Origin: Bacillota bacterium
GTDB taxonomy: Bacteria; Bacillota; Bacilli; Alicyclobacillales; SLC66
Direction of reading: 5' to 3'
DNA: 19,673 nucleotides
Assembly: GCA_021846145.1 (NCBI GenBank)
Contig: JAJZCJ010000023.1
Location: 1 to 19,673 of the forward strand
The translations under genes were made by a program, and so were the position numbers. The notes beneath the pieces were generated by a model. That model did no database searches, had not been told where the DNA came from, and saw nothing but the letters and a program-made list of their open reading frames with translations. Below are positions 1 through 7,645 of the stretch, in pieces; positions within the stretch are counted from its first letter, which is position 1; each line of letters opens with the position of its first letter.

Positions 1-1486
1 TACCAATCAGCATGACAATTCCCAACGTAAGGTTATAAAACACCGTATTACCGTTCAGACCAGCAAACGCCGAGCCATTGTTCGCGGCAGCAGAGGTATA
101 CGCGTATAACACTTCCGTGAAGCCATGTAGCCCCGGGTTGAGTATGGAAGACGTACCCGCCGTGGTGATCAGCGCGATGGCAGTGGGCACCAAGATGATA
201 AACGGGTGTACCAGCATGGCAAGCATCGCATATTTAATTTCCCGCACTTCAATTTTTTTGCCGAAAATCTCTGGCGTTCGCCCTACCATTAACCCTGAGA
301 GAAACACAGTAATGATCAGAAACATAATAATATTCAACAACCCAACGCCTTTACCGCCAAAAATAAGATTGAACATCATAAACAATAAAGTAATGAATCC
401 ACTCATGGGCATCAAACTGTCATGCATCGAATTTACCGCACCAGTAGTAAAAGCGGTCGTAATCGCGGCAAACACACTAGATAACGCCGGGCCAAAACGC
501 ACCTCCTTGCCTTCCATATTCGGCCCTTGAATGCCCAGCACATGCTGCAAGATCGGATTCCCACCCGCTTCACTCGCGTAGATGATAAATGCGCCAATGA
601 CCAATATGGCAGTTAAAAACACATAAAGAACCACAGCCTGTTTACGATTTTTGATAAAACGGCCAAAAGTCCAAACGAGCCCGCTTGAGATGACTCCCAT
701 TGCGATCATTTCCAACACCGTTGTCAGCGCACTGGGGTCTTCAAATGGATGCGCCGAATTCGCATTAAAATACCCGCCACCATTGGTTCCTAATTGTTTG
801 ATTGCTTCCAGTGATGCAACCGGTCCGCGCGAAATAATCTGCGTCGCGCCTTGCAACGTATGCACCATTTGTGCCCCATGCAGCGTCTGAGGTACTCCAA
901 GGCCGATCAGGACAATCGCGAATAAAGTGGCCAAAGGAAGCAGGAGGCGAGTATGGATCTTGATCAAATCGACCCAAAAATTCCCGAGCGATTCGGATTT
1001 ATTGGCAATCAATCCACGTAAAAAAGCGATCGCTGCCACAAACCCGGTGGCGGCGGACGTAAACTGAAGATAAGTGATCGCCATCATCTGCCCCAAATAA
1101 GACATCGAATGCTCGCCAGCGTAATTCTGCCAATTAGTATTGGTGATAAAACTCGCTGCAGTATTGAGTGCAAGCTGCCATGTCATGCCTTTGATATGAT
1201 CAGGATTCAGGGGCAATACACCTTGCAGTAAAAAAACAAGGAAGGCAAATATCATCATGGTTAAGTTCACTAATATCAACGCGCGCAAATAAGATTTCCA
1301 GTCCATGGACACGGACGGATCAACACCAACCGCTCGATACAGCACCTTTTCAACAGGCGCAAATACCGAATCTAATCGGCTTTTTTTGCCGCTAAAAATG
1401 TTGTACAGGTAATCGCCTAGTGGAATGCCGATCGCCAGAATTAATATAATCACTGCCACAATGCCGATAGAAGCTGTTACTGTCAC
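1..1486 (-). CDS. kdpA: KdpA, potassium-translocating subunit of the Kdp P-type ATPase (3' end cut by window edge)
   Basis: KdpA is the potassium-selective membrane channel subunit of the high-affinity KdpFABC pump. I translated this frame by hand on the minus strand. It is open from a GTG at 1484-1486 to the window edge, about 495 residues, against roughly 555-570 for the family, so about 60-70 C-terminal residues lie outside. It has many hydrophobic segments and the hallmark pore-loop motifs: TNTNWQNYAGE near residue 115, TNGGGYFNANSAHP in the middle, and AANNGSAFAGLNGNT near the end. The GTG start follows an AAGGGGTGA ribosome binding site. kdpF lies 59 bp upstream on the same strand, and kdpB and kdpC are expected beyond the left edge. 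Expression is probably driven from the KdpE-controlled region at 1624-1799. Identity is very secure. Confidence 0.97.
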   Translation of the reverse strand, partial: MTVTASIGIVAVIILILAIGIPLGDYLYNIFSGKKSRLDSVFAPVEKVLYRAVGVDPSVSMDWKSYLRALILVNLTMMIFAFLVFLLQGVLPLNPDHIKGMTWQLALNTAASFITNTNWQNYAGEHSMSYLGQMMAITYLQFTSAATGFVAAIAFLRGLIANKSESLGNFWVDLIKIHTRLLLPLATLFAIVLIGLGVPQTLHGAQMVHTLQGATQIISRGPVASLEAIKQLGTNGGGYFNANSAHPFEDPSALTTVLEMIAMGVISSGLVWTFGRFIKNRKQAVVLYVFLTAILVIGAFIIYASEAGGNPILQHVLGIQGPNMEGKEVRFGPALSSVFAAITTAFTTGAVNSMHDSLMPMSGFITLLFMMFNLIFGGKGVGLLNIIMFLIITVFLSGLMVGRTPEIFGKKIEVREIKYAMLAMLVHPFIILVPTAIALITTAGTSSILNPGLHGFTEVLYAYTSAAANNGSAFAGLNGNTVFYNLTLGIVMLIG

Positions 1487-1545
1487 GTGAAGTCACCCCT
1501 TAAAATCATAAAGAAGCATGTCGCATCTACGTTAATCGATGACCG

Positions 1546-1623
1546 TTAGAACTTCTCGGGGTGAAAAATGACAAAAGTCAAATAAACTATCAATAATGCG
1601 GAAATAATCAGCAATATCCACAT
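1546..1623 (-). CDS. kdpF: KdpF, 25-residue membrane peptide of the Kdp complex
   Basis: This is a very small gene that standard minimum-length ORF calls miss. The minus strand reads MWILLIISALLIVYLTFVIF then HPEKF and a TAA stop. It has one hydrophobic transmembrane helix and the C-terminal HPEKF tail typical of KdpF. KdpF is a short lipid-like subunit that stabilises the KdpABC complex in the membrane. The ATG at 1621-1623 follows a GGAGGGAG ribosome binding site. It is the first gene of the leftward kdp operon, directly upstream of kdpA. Length, sequence pattern and position all agree with KdpF. Confidence 0.93.
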   Translation of the reverse strand: MWILLIISALLIVYLTFVIFHPEKF

Positions 1624-1660
1624 GGAATCTCCCTCCTACGCTGTCATTAGCAATACAAGG

Positions 1661-1666
1661 ATTGTA
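1661..1666 (-). promoter_or_regulatory. Candidate -10 box of the kdpF(ABC) promoter
   Basis: The minus strand reads TACAAT here, five of six matches to the sigma-A -10 consensus, 38 bp upstream of the kdpF ATG. No acceptable -35 box stands 16-18 bp further upstream. A TTGACG is present at 1678-1683, but it is only 11 bp away. A missing -35 is expected at a promoter that needs an activator such as KdpE. The transcription start would be near 1654. Inferred from sequence only. Confidence 0.45.
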
Positions 1667-1709
1667 GGTTGATTGCGCGTCAAAATGCCGTAAAGATGTG
1701 CCCCGCTGG

Positions 1710-1726
1710 TGTAAAAAAATCGTAAA
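1710..1726 (-). promoter_or_regulatory. Probable KdpE operator (T-rich direct repeat)
   Basis: On the minus strand TTTACG and TTTACA occur with starts exactly 11 bp apart, inside a T-rich run. A third TTTACG lies closer to kdpF at 1689-1694. OmpR/PhoB-family regulators such as KdpE bind tandem direct repeats about one helical turn apart, and the repeat resembles the T-rich kdpFABC operator of E. coli as I remember it. Its centre is about 64 bp upstream of the start predicted from the -10 at 1661-1666, a normal activator position. kdpD and kdpE diverge from the same intergenic region. Confidence 0.6.
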
Positions 1727-1799
1727 AACAGAAGACATAAGCTGGCCATCAGCGGTATAAATAAACTAGTCATCCACACAAAGAACGGGGTTTTCAAGC

Positions 1800-3413
1800 A
1801 TGCGACAAACGACGTCGTTAAAACCAAAATGGCGAGTACTCAAATCACAAACGCCCCACTGGCCATTGCCAAAAACGATAACGGCTACCATGTTACCTGA
1901 ACAGGGACGGCTCATTCCCTATATCGCAGCCACACTCATGGTCACCGGACTCACCTTACTATTTTGGAACGCGGGTTATGTATTCACCTTGGTCAATATC
2001 GCTCTTTTGTATCTGTTGCCCGTGCTCATCATCGCTGTCCGCTGGGGACTCTGGCCCTCTTTTTATGCGGCGGTCATCGGCGTTCTCGCTTTTGATTTTT
2101 TTTACGTACCGCCCATTTTCAAGTTTACGGTGGGGGACATCAGATACTTGATTTCATTTGCAGTGTACTTGGCTGTAGCGACATTCACCGCCAGTTTGGC
2201 GTCCCAGTTGCGTCAACGAGTCAAAGAAGCGATTGCGCGCGAGGCCATCACATCGGCCCTCTACGCGTTAAGCACGCAGGTGGCTGCAACTAGTGATCTG
2301 GACACCGTTTTGCAGGAAATTGTCCATCAGGCGTTTACCACATTCGGTTTATCCGCCGCCATCGTGCTACCAATTGTTACTGGCGAATTACGTATACGGG
2401 CTCAGGATGGATTGCAAAAAAACGAGGATTTTGACATGGTGGAACCAAGAATATTACGATGGGTATATGAACACGGTCAAATTGCAGGCTTTGGCACCAA
2501 CCATCATCGGGACACCCCCATGATGTACGTGCCCCTAAAAACAGAATCGCAAACACATGGTGTCATGTGCATTGGCGCAGAACATCAATCACTAGGGAGT
2601 GCCACCCAGCGAATTCGCGTGGCCCAGGCCTTAGCTAGCCTCGCAGCAGTATCGGTCGCGCGCATTCATTTTGAAGAAGAGGCCAAAATAGCACATCTAA
2701 CCGCCGAATCAGAACGCCTGCGAACGGCTTTGTTAGATTCCATTTCCCATGAATTGCGAACGCCACTGGCAGCCATAATCGGTGCCGCCACTGGCATGAT
2801 AGAAAGTGAACAGATCCTGACCGATCAGGATCGCCGGGAATTACTGCTTACCGTTCGCGAGGGTGCCATGCGAATGAATCGCCTGGTGACCAATCTGCTA
2901 GGCATGGTTCGCCTAGAAAGCGGAATGCTGCGATTGAATAAGCAATGGAGTGATGTGTCTGACATCATCGGTGTCGCGCTCAGACAGGTGCAGGATTCAT
3001 TGCAACACCGATCTGTCGAGATCACCATGCCCAACACGTTGCCTGATATGGCCGTTGACGACATCCTCATTGAACAGGTGCTGGTGAACCTGCTCAGCAA
3101 CGCCATCAAGTATTCACCCGACGAAAGTTTTATTTACATCGATGTAAAAGAATCTGACGGAAGTGTTACGATTTCGATTCGAGACAAGGGGATCGGCATC
3201 CAACCTGCCGAAGCAGAGAAGATTTTCGATAAATTTTACCGTTCGCAAGCAACGCGGAACATTCCCGGAACGGGCTTGGGATTAGCCATCTGTAAAGGAA
3301 TCATTGTCGCGCATGGGGGCGAAATTTCTGCAAGGCGCGCCAAGGAAATAGGTACCGTGGTATCGATTCGATTGCCACTAGGAGAAATAGCATACCATAA
3401 GGAGACTACTTAG
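1800..3413 (+). CDS. kdpD: Short KdpD-type sensor histidine kinase without the N-terminal KdpD/Usp domains
   Basis: This is a membrane histidine kinase that phosphorylates KdpE in response to potassium limitation or osmotic stress. In its 537 residues, four hydrophobic segments (about 38-150, the DUF4118 KdpD membrane module with the FDFFYVPP motif) are followed by a GAF-like region (about 155-285). Then come the phosphoacceptor helix with SHELRTPL (His317), the N box NLLSNAIKY (about 431-440), the G1 box DKGIGI and the G2 box GTGLGLAI. Full-length KdpD is about 890-900 residues, so the cytoplasmic N-terminal half is absent. In-frame stops upstream and the shared kdpF regulatory region leave no room for it. 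The ATG at 1800 has a poor ribosome binding site, and an ATG at 1890 is an alternative that would shorten only the leader. The gene ends 1 bp before kdpE. Confidence 0.92.
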   Translation: MRQTTSLKPKWRVLKSQTPHWPLPKTITATMLPEQGRLIPYIAATLMVTGLTLLFWNAGYVFTLVNIALLYLLPVLIIAVRWGLWPSFYAAVIGVLAFDFFYVPPIFKFTVGDIRYLISFAVYLAVATFTASLASQLRQRVKEAIAREAITSALYALSTQVAATSDLDTVLQEIVHQAFTTFGLSAAIVLPIVTGELRIRAQDGLQKNEDFDMVEPRILRWVYEHGQIAGFGTNHHRDTPMMYVPLKTESQTHGVMCIGAEHQSLGSATQRIRVAQALASLAAVSVARIHFEEEAKIAHLTAESERLRTALLDSISHELRTPLAAIIGAATGMIESEQILTDQDRRELLLTVREGAMRMNRLVTNLLGMVRLESGMLRLNKQWSDVSDIIGVALRQVQDSLQHRSVEITMPNTLPDMAVDDILIEQVLVNLLSNAIKYSPDESFIYIDVKESDGSVTISIRDKGIGIQPAEAEKIFDKFYRSQATRNIPGTGLGLAICKGIIVAHGGEISARRAKEIGTVVSIRLPLGEIAYHKETT

Positions 3414-3414
3414 T

Positions 3415-4101
3415 TTGGGAGCCAAAATATTGATCATTGATGACGAAGCGCCGATCCGCAAGTTGCTACAAGTCACACTAGGCGCTCACGGCTATTCCAC
3501 CATCGAAGCGACCACGGGCAAAGACGGCATTGTGCAGGCCGGTATGGAGAGTCCTGATTTAATTATTCTCGATCTCGGACTTCCTGATATGGAAGGGATA
3601 GACGCATTGGCGCAAATCCGCGAGTGGTACGTTGCGCCCATCATTGTGTTGACAGTAAGGGATGACGAAGGGGGCAAGGTGTTTGCCCTTGATCATGGGG
3701 CGGATGATTACATCACAAAACCTTTCGGAATGGGCGAATTGATGGCACGCATTCGCGTGGCTCTACGCCATGTGGCCAATCAGTCAGAGGAACCAGTGAT
3801 CAGTATTGGCCCACTAACCATTGATCTCGCAAAACGGACAGTGAACAAAAGCGGAGAACCCATTAAACTAACGCCTATTGAGTACGATCTGCTCAAGGTG
3901 CTGGCCACCCACGCCGGTCGGGTAATGACCCATCGTCAGCTATTGCAACAAGTGTGGGGCGATCAGAGTTTCGATTCGGCCAGTCACTACATACGGATTT
4001 ATGTGGGGCATTTGCGAAAAAAAATTGAGGACGACCCCACCCGTCCCAAATTGATCACCACAGAGCCAGGGGTGGGGTACCGACTCGTGCTGACCAATTG
4101 A
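3415..4101 (+). CDS. kdpE: KdpE, OmpR-family response regulator of potassium uptake
   Basis: This is the DNA-binding partner of KdpD and the transcriptional activator of kdpFABC. The 228-residue protein has an N-terminal receiver domain with the acidic pair Asp9-Asp10, phosphoacceptor Asp53 (LIILDLGLPD) and the conserved Lys in DDYITKPF. A C-terminal winged helix ends in HLRKKIEDDP and EPGVGYRL, typical of the OmpR/PhoB class. The start is TTG at 3415, preceded by AAGGAGA at good spacing and lying 1 bp after the kdpD stop, so the two are translationally linked. The length is normal for KdpE. Identity follows from the domains and the kdp context. Confidence 0.95.
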   Translation: MGAKILIIDDEAPIRKLLQVTLGAHGYSTIEATTGKDGIVQAGMESPDLIILDLGLPDMEGIDALAQIREWYVAPIIVLTVRDDEGGKVFALDHGADDYITKPFGMGELMARIRVALRHVANQSEEPVISIGPLTIDLAKRTVNKSGEPIKLTPIEYDLLKVLATHAGRVMTHRQLLQQVWGDQSFDSASHYIRIYVGHLRKKIEDDPTRPKLITTEPGVGYRLVLTN

Positions 4102-4147
4102 TTATCTAACATCGGGTAGATCGTCTAGTCCATTTGTTCCTGAAATT

Positions 4148-4191
4148 CATACAGTAGAGGTGAAAAGGGGTTTCCCCTTAGACCGCGGTCT
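4148..4191 (+). promoter_or_regulatory. Leader of the glycosyltransferase cluster: CATACAGTA motif and two adjacent dyads
   Basis: The 120-bp gap after kdpE holds three things. CATACAGTA at 4148-4156 resembles the -10 element of sporulation sigma factors E and K, but I found no convincing -35 partner. AAGGGG-TTT-CCCCTT at 4165-4179 is a perfect 6-bp stem-loop. AGACCGCGGTCT at 4180-4191 is a perfect 12-bp palindrome that abuts it. Neither dyad is followed by a T run, so they are poor intrinsic terminators. They may be operators or mRNA leader structures ahead of the gene at 4222. The dyads are certain as sequence; their function is not. Confidence 0.35.
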
Positions 4192-4221
4192 GCGCCTCAA
4201 ATCTGTAGGAGGAACTAACAA

Positions 4222-4992
4222 ATGGATGCTGCGATAGACATTATTGTCATCAGTTACAACACCAAAGACTTGTTGCTCGCCTGTTTAAACAGTGTGCAAG
4301 CGTTCACCCCTGAGCCCCATCAACTTATTGTCGTGGATAACGCCAGCCATGATGGCACCGTCAAAGCCCTTAATCAGCTAGAATGGTCTAACCTCCTGGT
4401 GATCGAAAACGACCACAATCTCGGATATGCCAAAGCATGCAACCAAGGCATTCTGGCAGGACATAGCCCCTATATTATTTTGTTAAATAGCGATGTTCTA
4501 GCCACACCCGGCTGGCTTGCCCCGCTGTTAAGTTGCCTGCGCCAAGACCCGCGAATCGCTGTAGTAGGCCCGAAAATGGTGGATCAACAAGGAAGGATTA
4601 CCGGTGCAGGTGTCGTAGGAACATATGAACACCACTATCCACGAGGCTATCTGGAAAATGATCAACCAGGCAAGTATGAACAACAAGAAGACTGCTTCAG
4701 TGTCTGCGGAGCCGCATACCTCATCGCTCGTGAACACCTCCCCATTTTAGGACTGTTTGATGAACACTACTTCTTCTATTTCGAAGAAACGGATTATTCT
4801 TTGCATGCGCATGAAAATGATTTTCGTGTCGTATATTGTCCGTCATCTAAAATTTACCATTTGTCAGGACAAAGCAATCACAACCATACGCAGCTACGCC
4901 GGTATTTTGAAGAAAGCGAACGTTATTTTCGCGCGAAATGGAAGCACTTAGATAGACGAAGTAAGGAGGATAACAACCATGACACTCATTAG
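4222..4992 (+). CDS. Family-2 glycosyltransferase (rhamnosyltransferase-like)
   Basis: This is a cytoplasmic GT-A-fold glycosyltransferase of 256 residues that would transfer a sugar from a nucleotide donor. The N terminus DIIVISYNTKDLL and the VVDNASHDGT segment form the nucleotide-binding core. NLGYAKACNQG and LLNSDV (a DXD-type metal/donor motif) follow, and FYFEETDYSLH near residue 190 carries the acidic catalytic region typical of WcaE/rhamnosyltransferase-like GT2 enzymes. There is no membrane segment. The start is preceded by TAGGAGGAA. The gene overlaps the next by 14 bp, so the three glycosyltransferases are probably one operon. Acceptor and sugar cannot be read from the sequence. 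Confidence 0.9.
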   Translation: MDAAIDIIVISYNTKDLLLACLNSVQAFTPEPHQLIVVDNASHDGTVKALNQLEWSNLLVIENDHNLGYAKACNQGILAGHSPYIILLNSDVLATPGWLAPLLSCLRQDPRIAVVGPKMVDQQGRITGAGVVGTYEHHYPRGYLENDQPGKYEQQEDCFSVCGAAYLIAREHLPILGLFDEHYFFYFEETDYSLHAHENDFRVVYCPSSKIYHLSGQSNHNHTQLRRYFEESERYFRAKWKHLDRRSKEDNNHDTH

Positions 4993-5704
4993 AAAAGCGC
5001 ATGACAACAAGCTCACCGCCATGATACAGGTGCGCAATGAAGCAACCCGTTACCTAAAGCGCGTCTTAGATGATCTATCCACGTATGTCGATGCGATTGT
5101 GATTTTAGACGACGATTCCACCGATGACACGGTGGCTACTTGTCAGTCGTATGCCAAAGTAGTGTCGTTAGGACGTTCGCCGTCATCCATGTATGGCGTC
5201 AATGAAGCTGCGTTAAAACAACGCTTATTTCGACGCACCGTAGCCACCCATCCTGACTGGATCTTGGCCATCGATGCTGATGAAATGTTAGAAGATAAGG
5301 CGAAAACCCAGCTCCGCACGCTTATCAATCAAACGCAATTTGACTGGTATGGATTCCGTTTTTATCATTTTTGGAACTCCCTTACCCATTACCGGGTTGA
5401 CAAGCTGTGGGCACCCGTCCAGTATGGACCTCGCTTATTTCGCTACATCCCAAACGCACAGTACGTATGGAACAATCAGGCCCTTCATGGCGGCAGCTTG
5501 CCCGTAAATTTGGTGTCTGATTTTCCAGGAGACAACTCCGAATTGCGGATCAAGCATTATGGGTACGCAGGCACGTTGGATGAAATCAAAAAAAAATATG
5601 ACTTTTATATTCAACGCGACCCCAATTCGCAGTTTGGTCCACGTAGCCACTACGATTCGATGCTCGATGAACACCCTGTCTTAGAGCGCTGGGAAGAAGC
5701 CTAA
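4979..5704 (+). CDS. Family-2 glycosyltransferase (DXD motif IDADEM)
   Basis: This is a second GT2-type glycosyltransferase (241 residues) of a different subgroup from its neighbours. It starts with LTAMIQVRNEA and contains ILDDDSTDDTV (nucleotide-binding loop) and WILAIDADEM (DXD metal-binding motif). The C-terminal half is rich in aromatic and charged residues (FRFYHFWNSLTHYR). Proteins of this layout occur in Bacillus spore-surface and lipopolysaccharide clusters, CgeD-like being one possibility. The ATG at 4979 lies inside the previous gene but has an excellent AAGGAGG at 4963-4969, which decides the start. Its stop codon shares one base with the next start (TAATG), a sign of translational coupling. 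Confidence 0.88.
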   Translation: MTLIRKAHDNKLTAMIQVRNEATRYLKRVLDDLSTYVDAIVILDDDSTDDTVATCQSYAKVVSLGRSPSSMYGVNEAALKQRLFRRTVATHPDWILAIDADEMLEDKAKTQLRTLINQTQFDWYGFRFYHFWNSLTHYRVDKLWAPVQYGPRLFRYIPNAQYVWNNQALHGGSLPVNLVSDFPGDNSELRIKHYGYAGTLDEIKKKYDFYIQRDPNSQFGPRSHYDSMLDEHPVLERWEEA

Positions 5705-6552
5705 TGGAACAAGCCCTCAATATTGTTGTCGTAAGTTTTAACACCCGCCAAAAAACACAAACTTGTCTGCATTCCATAACGCGCTACACCGATCGCCCTT
5801 ACCACATCTTTGTCGTCGATAATGCCTCAACAGATGGATCCCAAGCAATGATTTTGCAGTATCAAACACAGTACCCCGAGATTTTCACGGTGTCGGTATT
5901 GCCTGCCAATATCGGTTATAGCCAAGCTGTAAAAACCGTGATGCCCCACCTTGTTCCTCACGCGGACGTGTGTTTTATCAATTCTGATGTGTATGTGGGG
6001 CCAGCATGGGCCAGCCGTTTGCAGCGCCACTTGTATCGTCAGCACAAGATCGCTGCCGTGGCACCGATCGCAAGAGGGATTGGCGGATGGCAAGATATTT
6101 TATTGTATCACGATGCGCTTTGTCCCAATGAATACAGCGAAGATGCTGTCACATCAATCAATGAAATAATACGAGATATGCCTGTAAAGGCAATTACGGC
6201 AAAATTCCTACAAGGTACGATGTGGATGATCAAAGAGGAGGCGTGGCAATCGATCGGCACATTTGATCCGGGATGCATCTGTGGCGCAGATGATGCAGAC
6301 TGGTGTCTACGTGCGCGCCTGCAGGGGCGTCAACTGCTCGTCGCGCTTGATACGTTTGTTTGGCATGACAACCACAGTTCCTTTCAGGGTCTTGCGGATC
6401 AAGGAACAGCGTGGATCAATCAAAGCTGGGATTATTTTAATCACAAATGGGCGGGGCAATTTGATCAGCTATCGTGGGATGACCTTATGGACAATCAGCA
6501 GCAGACAACGTATCCGTATTACAGATACGAAGAATTTGTTGATGAGTACTGA
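5704..6552 (+). CDS. Family-2 glycosyltransferase
   Basis: This is the third glycosyltransferase of the cluster, 282 residues. The N-terminal NIVVVSFNTRQKT and FVVDNASTDGSQ form the donor-binding core, followed by NIGYSQAV and CFINSDVYVGP (DXD-like), with GADDADWCLRARLQG near residue 200 as the acidic catalytic segment. WHDNHSSF follows, as in many GT2 rhamnosyltransferase-like enzymes. It is related in layout to the gene at 4222, so duplication is likely. The ATG overlaps the preceding TAA by one base and has only a weak GGAAGA upstream, fitting coupled translation. The C terminus is rich in Tyr and Asp and lacks a membrane anchor. Substrate unknown. Confidence 0.89.
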   Translation: MEQALNIVVVSFNTRQKTQTCLHSITRYTDRPYHIFVVDNASTDGSQAMILQYQTQYPEIFTVSVLPANIGYSQAVKTVMPHLVPHADVCFINSDVYVGPAWASRLQRHLYRQHKIAAVAPIARGIGGWQDILLYHDALCPNEYSEDAVTSINEIIRDMPVKAITAKFLQGTMWMIKEEAWQSIGTFDPGCICGADDADWCLRARLQGRQLLVALDTFVWHDNHSSFQGLADQGTAWINQSWDYFNHKWAGQFDQLSWDDLMDNQQQTTYPYYRYEEFVDEY

Positions 6553-6669
6553 CGGACAGATGCGTATCTTGACAACATTACGGGTTTATCGCCGGGGCAA
6601 CAGGAACAACTACCTCGTAAACATACTTAATAAAGCAACCAAAATACAAGAGAATTGAGGGGTGTGAGC

Positions 6670-7092
6670 ATGACAAACGCACCGGTACGAGTAGGCGTCA
6701 TCCGCACACGAAAGATTGTGGCTAATTCTTTGCAAATTAGAGGGAGTGTGCCGATCTATCACAGTTTGGCCGCAAAAGTCCGCCGATTGCGTCTGGAAAT
6801 CCGGCAATTGCGCCGGGAATTGCACCACAACGAACAGCGTTTTGAGCACGAGATTCATGAATTATGGGAGGCAATCGCCCGCCTAGAGGAACAAATTGTA
6901 AGTGAACATCCAGAAAATCCTAGTTTGCAAGCGTTATTTTCTAGCAAGCAAGGACAAGTGGTAACTGTCGGCGTCGCCTCAGGAACATTGGTTGGCACCG
7001 TCACCGTCGTAGGCACAAACGCTGTCGAATTAACAGAAAGCAACCAAGATGTACTAATCATTCCTTACAGTCAGATCACAAGCGTTCAGTAG
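6670..7092 (+). CDS. Small coiled-coil protein with C-terminal DUF2642/Sm-like beta domain
   Basis: The 140-residue protein has three parts: a short basic N terminus, a strongly charged heptad-like helix at about residues 30-79 (KVRRLRLEIRQLRRELHH onward, ending LEEQIVSE), and a compact beta-rich C terminus at about 88-140. The last part contains GQVVTVGVASGTLVGTVTVVG and ends LIIPYSQITSVQ. The C-terminal pattern resembles the small DUF2642-type domains of Bacillus spore-associated proteins. This is resemblance by eye, not a search. The ATG at 6670 is chosen over an in-frame TTG at 6655 because GAGGGGTG at 6657-6664 fits it. A CATACTTAA motif at about 6620 could be a sporulation-type -10 element. 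It sits 117 bp after the last glycosyltransferase and 14 bp before the next small gene. Confidence 0.72.
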   Translation: MTNAPVRVGVIRTRKIVANSLQIRGSVPIYHSLAAKVRRLRLEIRQLRRELHHNEQRFEHEIHELWEAIARLEEQIVSEHPENPSLQALFSSKQGQVVTVGVASGTLVGTVTVVGTNAVELTESNQDVLIIPYSQITSVQ

Positions 7093-7106
7093 AGGAGGAT
7101 GAACCA

Positions 7107-7307
7107 GTGACATTGCAAACCATGTTGTCAAGTTTTATTGGGAGAACCGTTGAAGTGGTGGTTGCTAATGCAATGTATGAAGGAACACTAACATCTGTAC
7201 AAACTGGCTCCATCAAAGTTGCGGAACCACCGATCGTATATAGTCCACCGATTGTCGTAACAATCCCGACAACGGCACTAGAATATGTTCGAGTTATGGC
7301 GTTATAG
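7107..7307 (+). CDS. Small beta-rich protein, DUF2642/Sm-like domain alone
   Basis: The 66-residue protein consists almost entirely of one predicted beta domain: FIGRTVEVVVANAMYEGTLT, then an acidic and proline-rich loop (EPPIVYSPPIVV), then TIPTTALEYVRV. It resembles the C-terminal domain of the preceding protein (SGTLVGTVTVV against MYEGTLTSVQ; IIPYSQITSV against IPTTALEYVRV), so the pair probably works together or arose by duplication. The GTG start at 7107 has a strong AGAGGAGG at 7091-7098. A 12-bp perfect hairpin follows 15 bp after the stop. Its role is unknown; a structural surface or spore-coat component is my guess from context. Confidence 0.68.
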   Translation: MTLQTMLSSFIGRTVEVVVANAMYEGTLTSVQTGSIKVAEPPIVYSPPIVVTIPTTALEYVRVMAL

Positions 7308-7322
7308 TCATAATGGTAGGCT

Positions 7323-7356
7323 ATACTTGGGGAAGATGTTTTGGTTCCCCAAGTAT
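7323..7356. terminator. 12-bp perfect hairpin between convergent genes
   Basis: ATACTTGGGGAA (7323-7334) pairs perfectly with TTCCCCAAGTAT (7345-7356) around a 10-nt loop. It lies 15 bp after the small gene ending at 7307 and between two convergent transcription units. Neither side has a clear T run, so it may be a weak bidirectional terminator or an mRNA-stabilising 3' stem. The rest of 7357-7645 holds no credible gene or RNA; only the short palindrome TTTCTAGAAA and AT-rich sequence are visible. Confidence 0.5.
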
Positions 7357-7645
7357 GATTGTGTGTATGCCAAAGATGGCTTGATCAGAGGTGGCCAACA
7401 CCTACGCAACGATACAGAGTCAACATGGCAATGCACAGTTCACGAGCGGCCTAGGCGACCGATTTCTTCTATTTCTAGAAACAGCCTTACGGATTGAACC
7501 TTAACCCCTTTATCGAATGTTTTCTTTTCCACCGCGAAAACCTCTAACTATGATAATTTTATTTCTAGCCTCAGTTCTTTCTGCCTACTTATATGAAGTT
7601 TGTTTATATGTTAACCGCTGGACGTGAGCTATTTCCTAAGATTTT

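Noticed and set aside
78..890. Rightward ORFs at 78-530 and 651-890
   Set aside because: They are antisense shadows of kdpA, whose motifs read clearly on the minus strand.
1624..1799. Remnant of the KdpD N-terminal half or a frameshifted kdpD start
   Set aside because: The region contains stops in frame with kdpD and is occupied by the kdpF promoter and KdpE box. No KdpD N-terminal motif is visible in any frame.
6263..6658. 131-codon rightward ORF overlapping the third glycosyltransferase
   Set aside because: It is in another frame of a clearly real glycosyltransferase, has no ribosome binding site and its composition is not protein-like.
6553..6669. Vegetative promoter with a TTGACA near 6567
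   Set aside because: There is no acceptable -10 box 16-18 bp downstream of this TTGACA.
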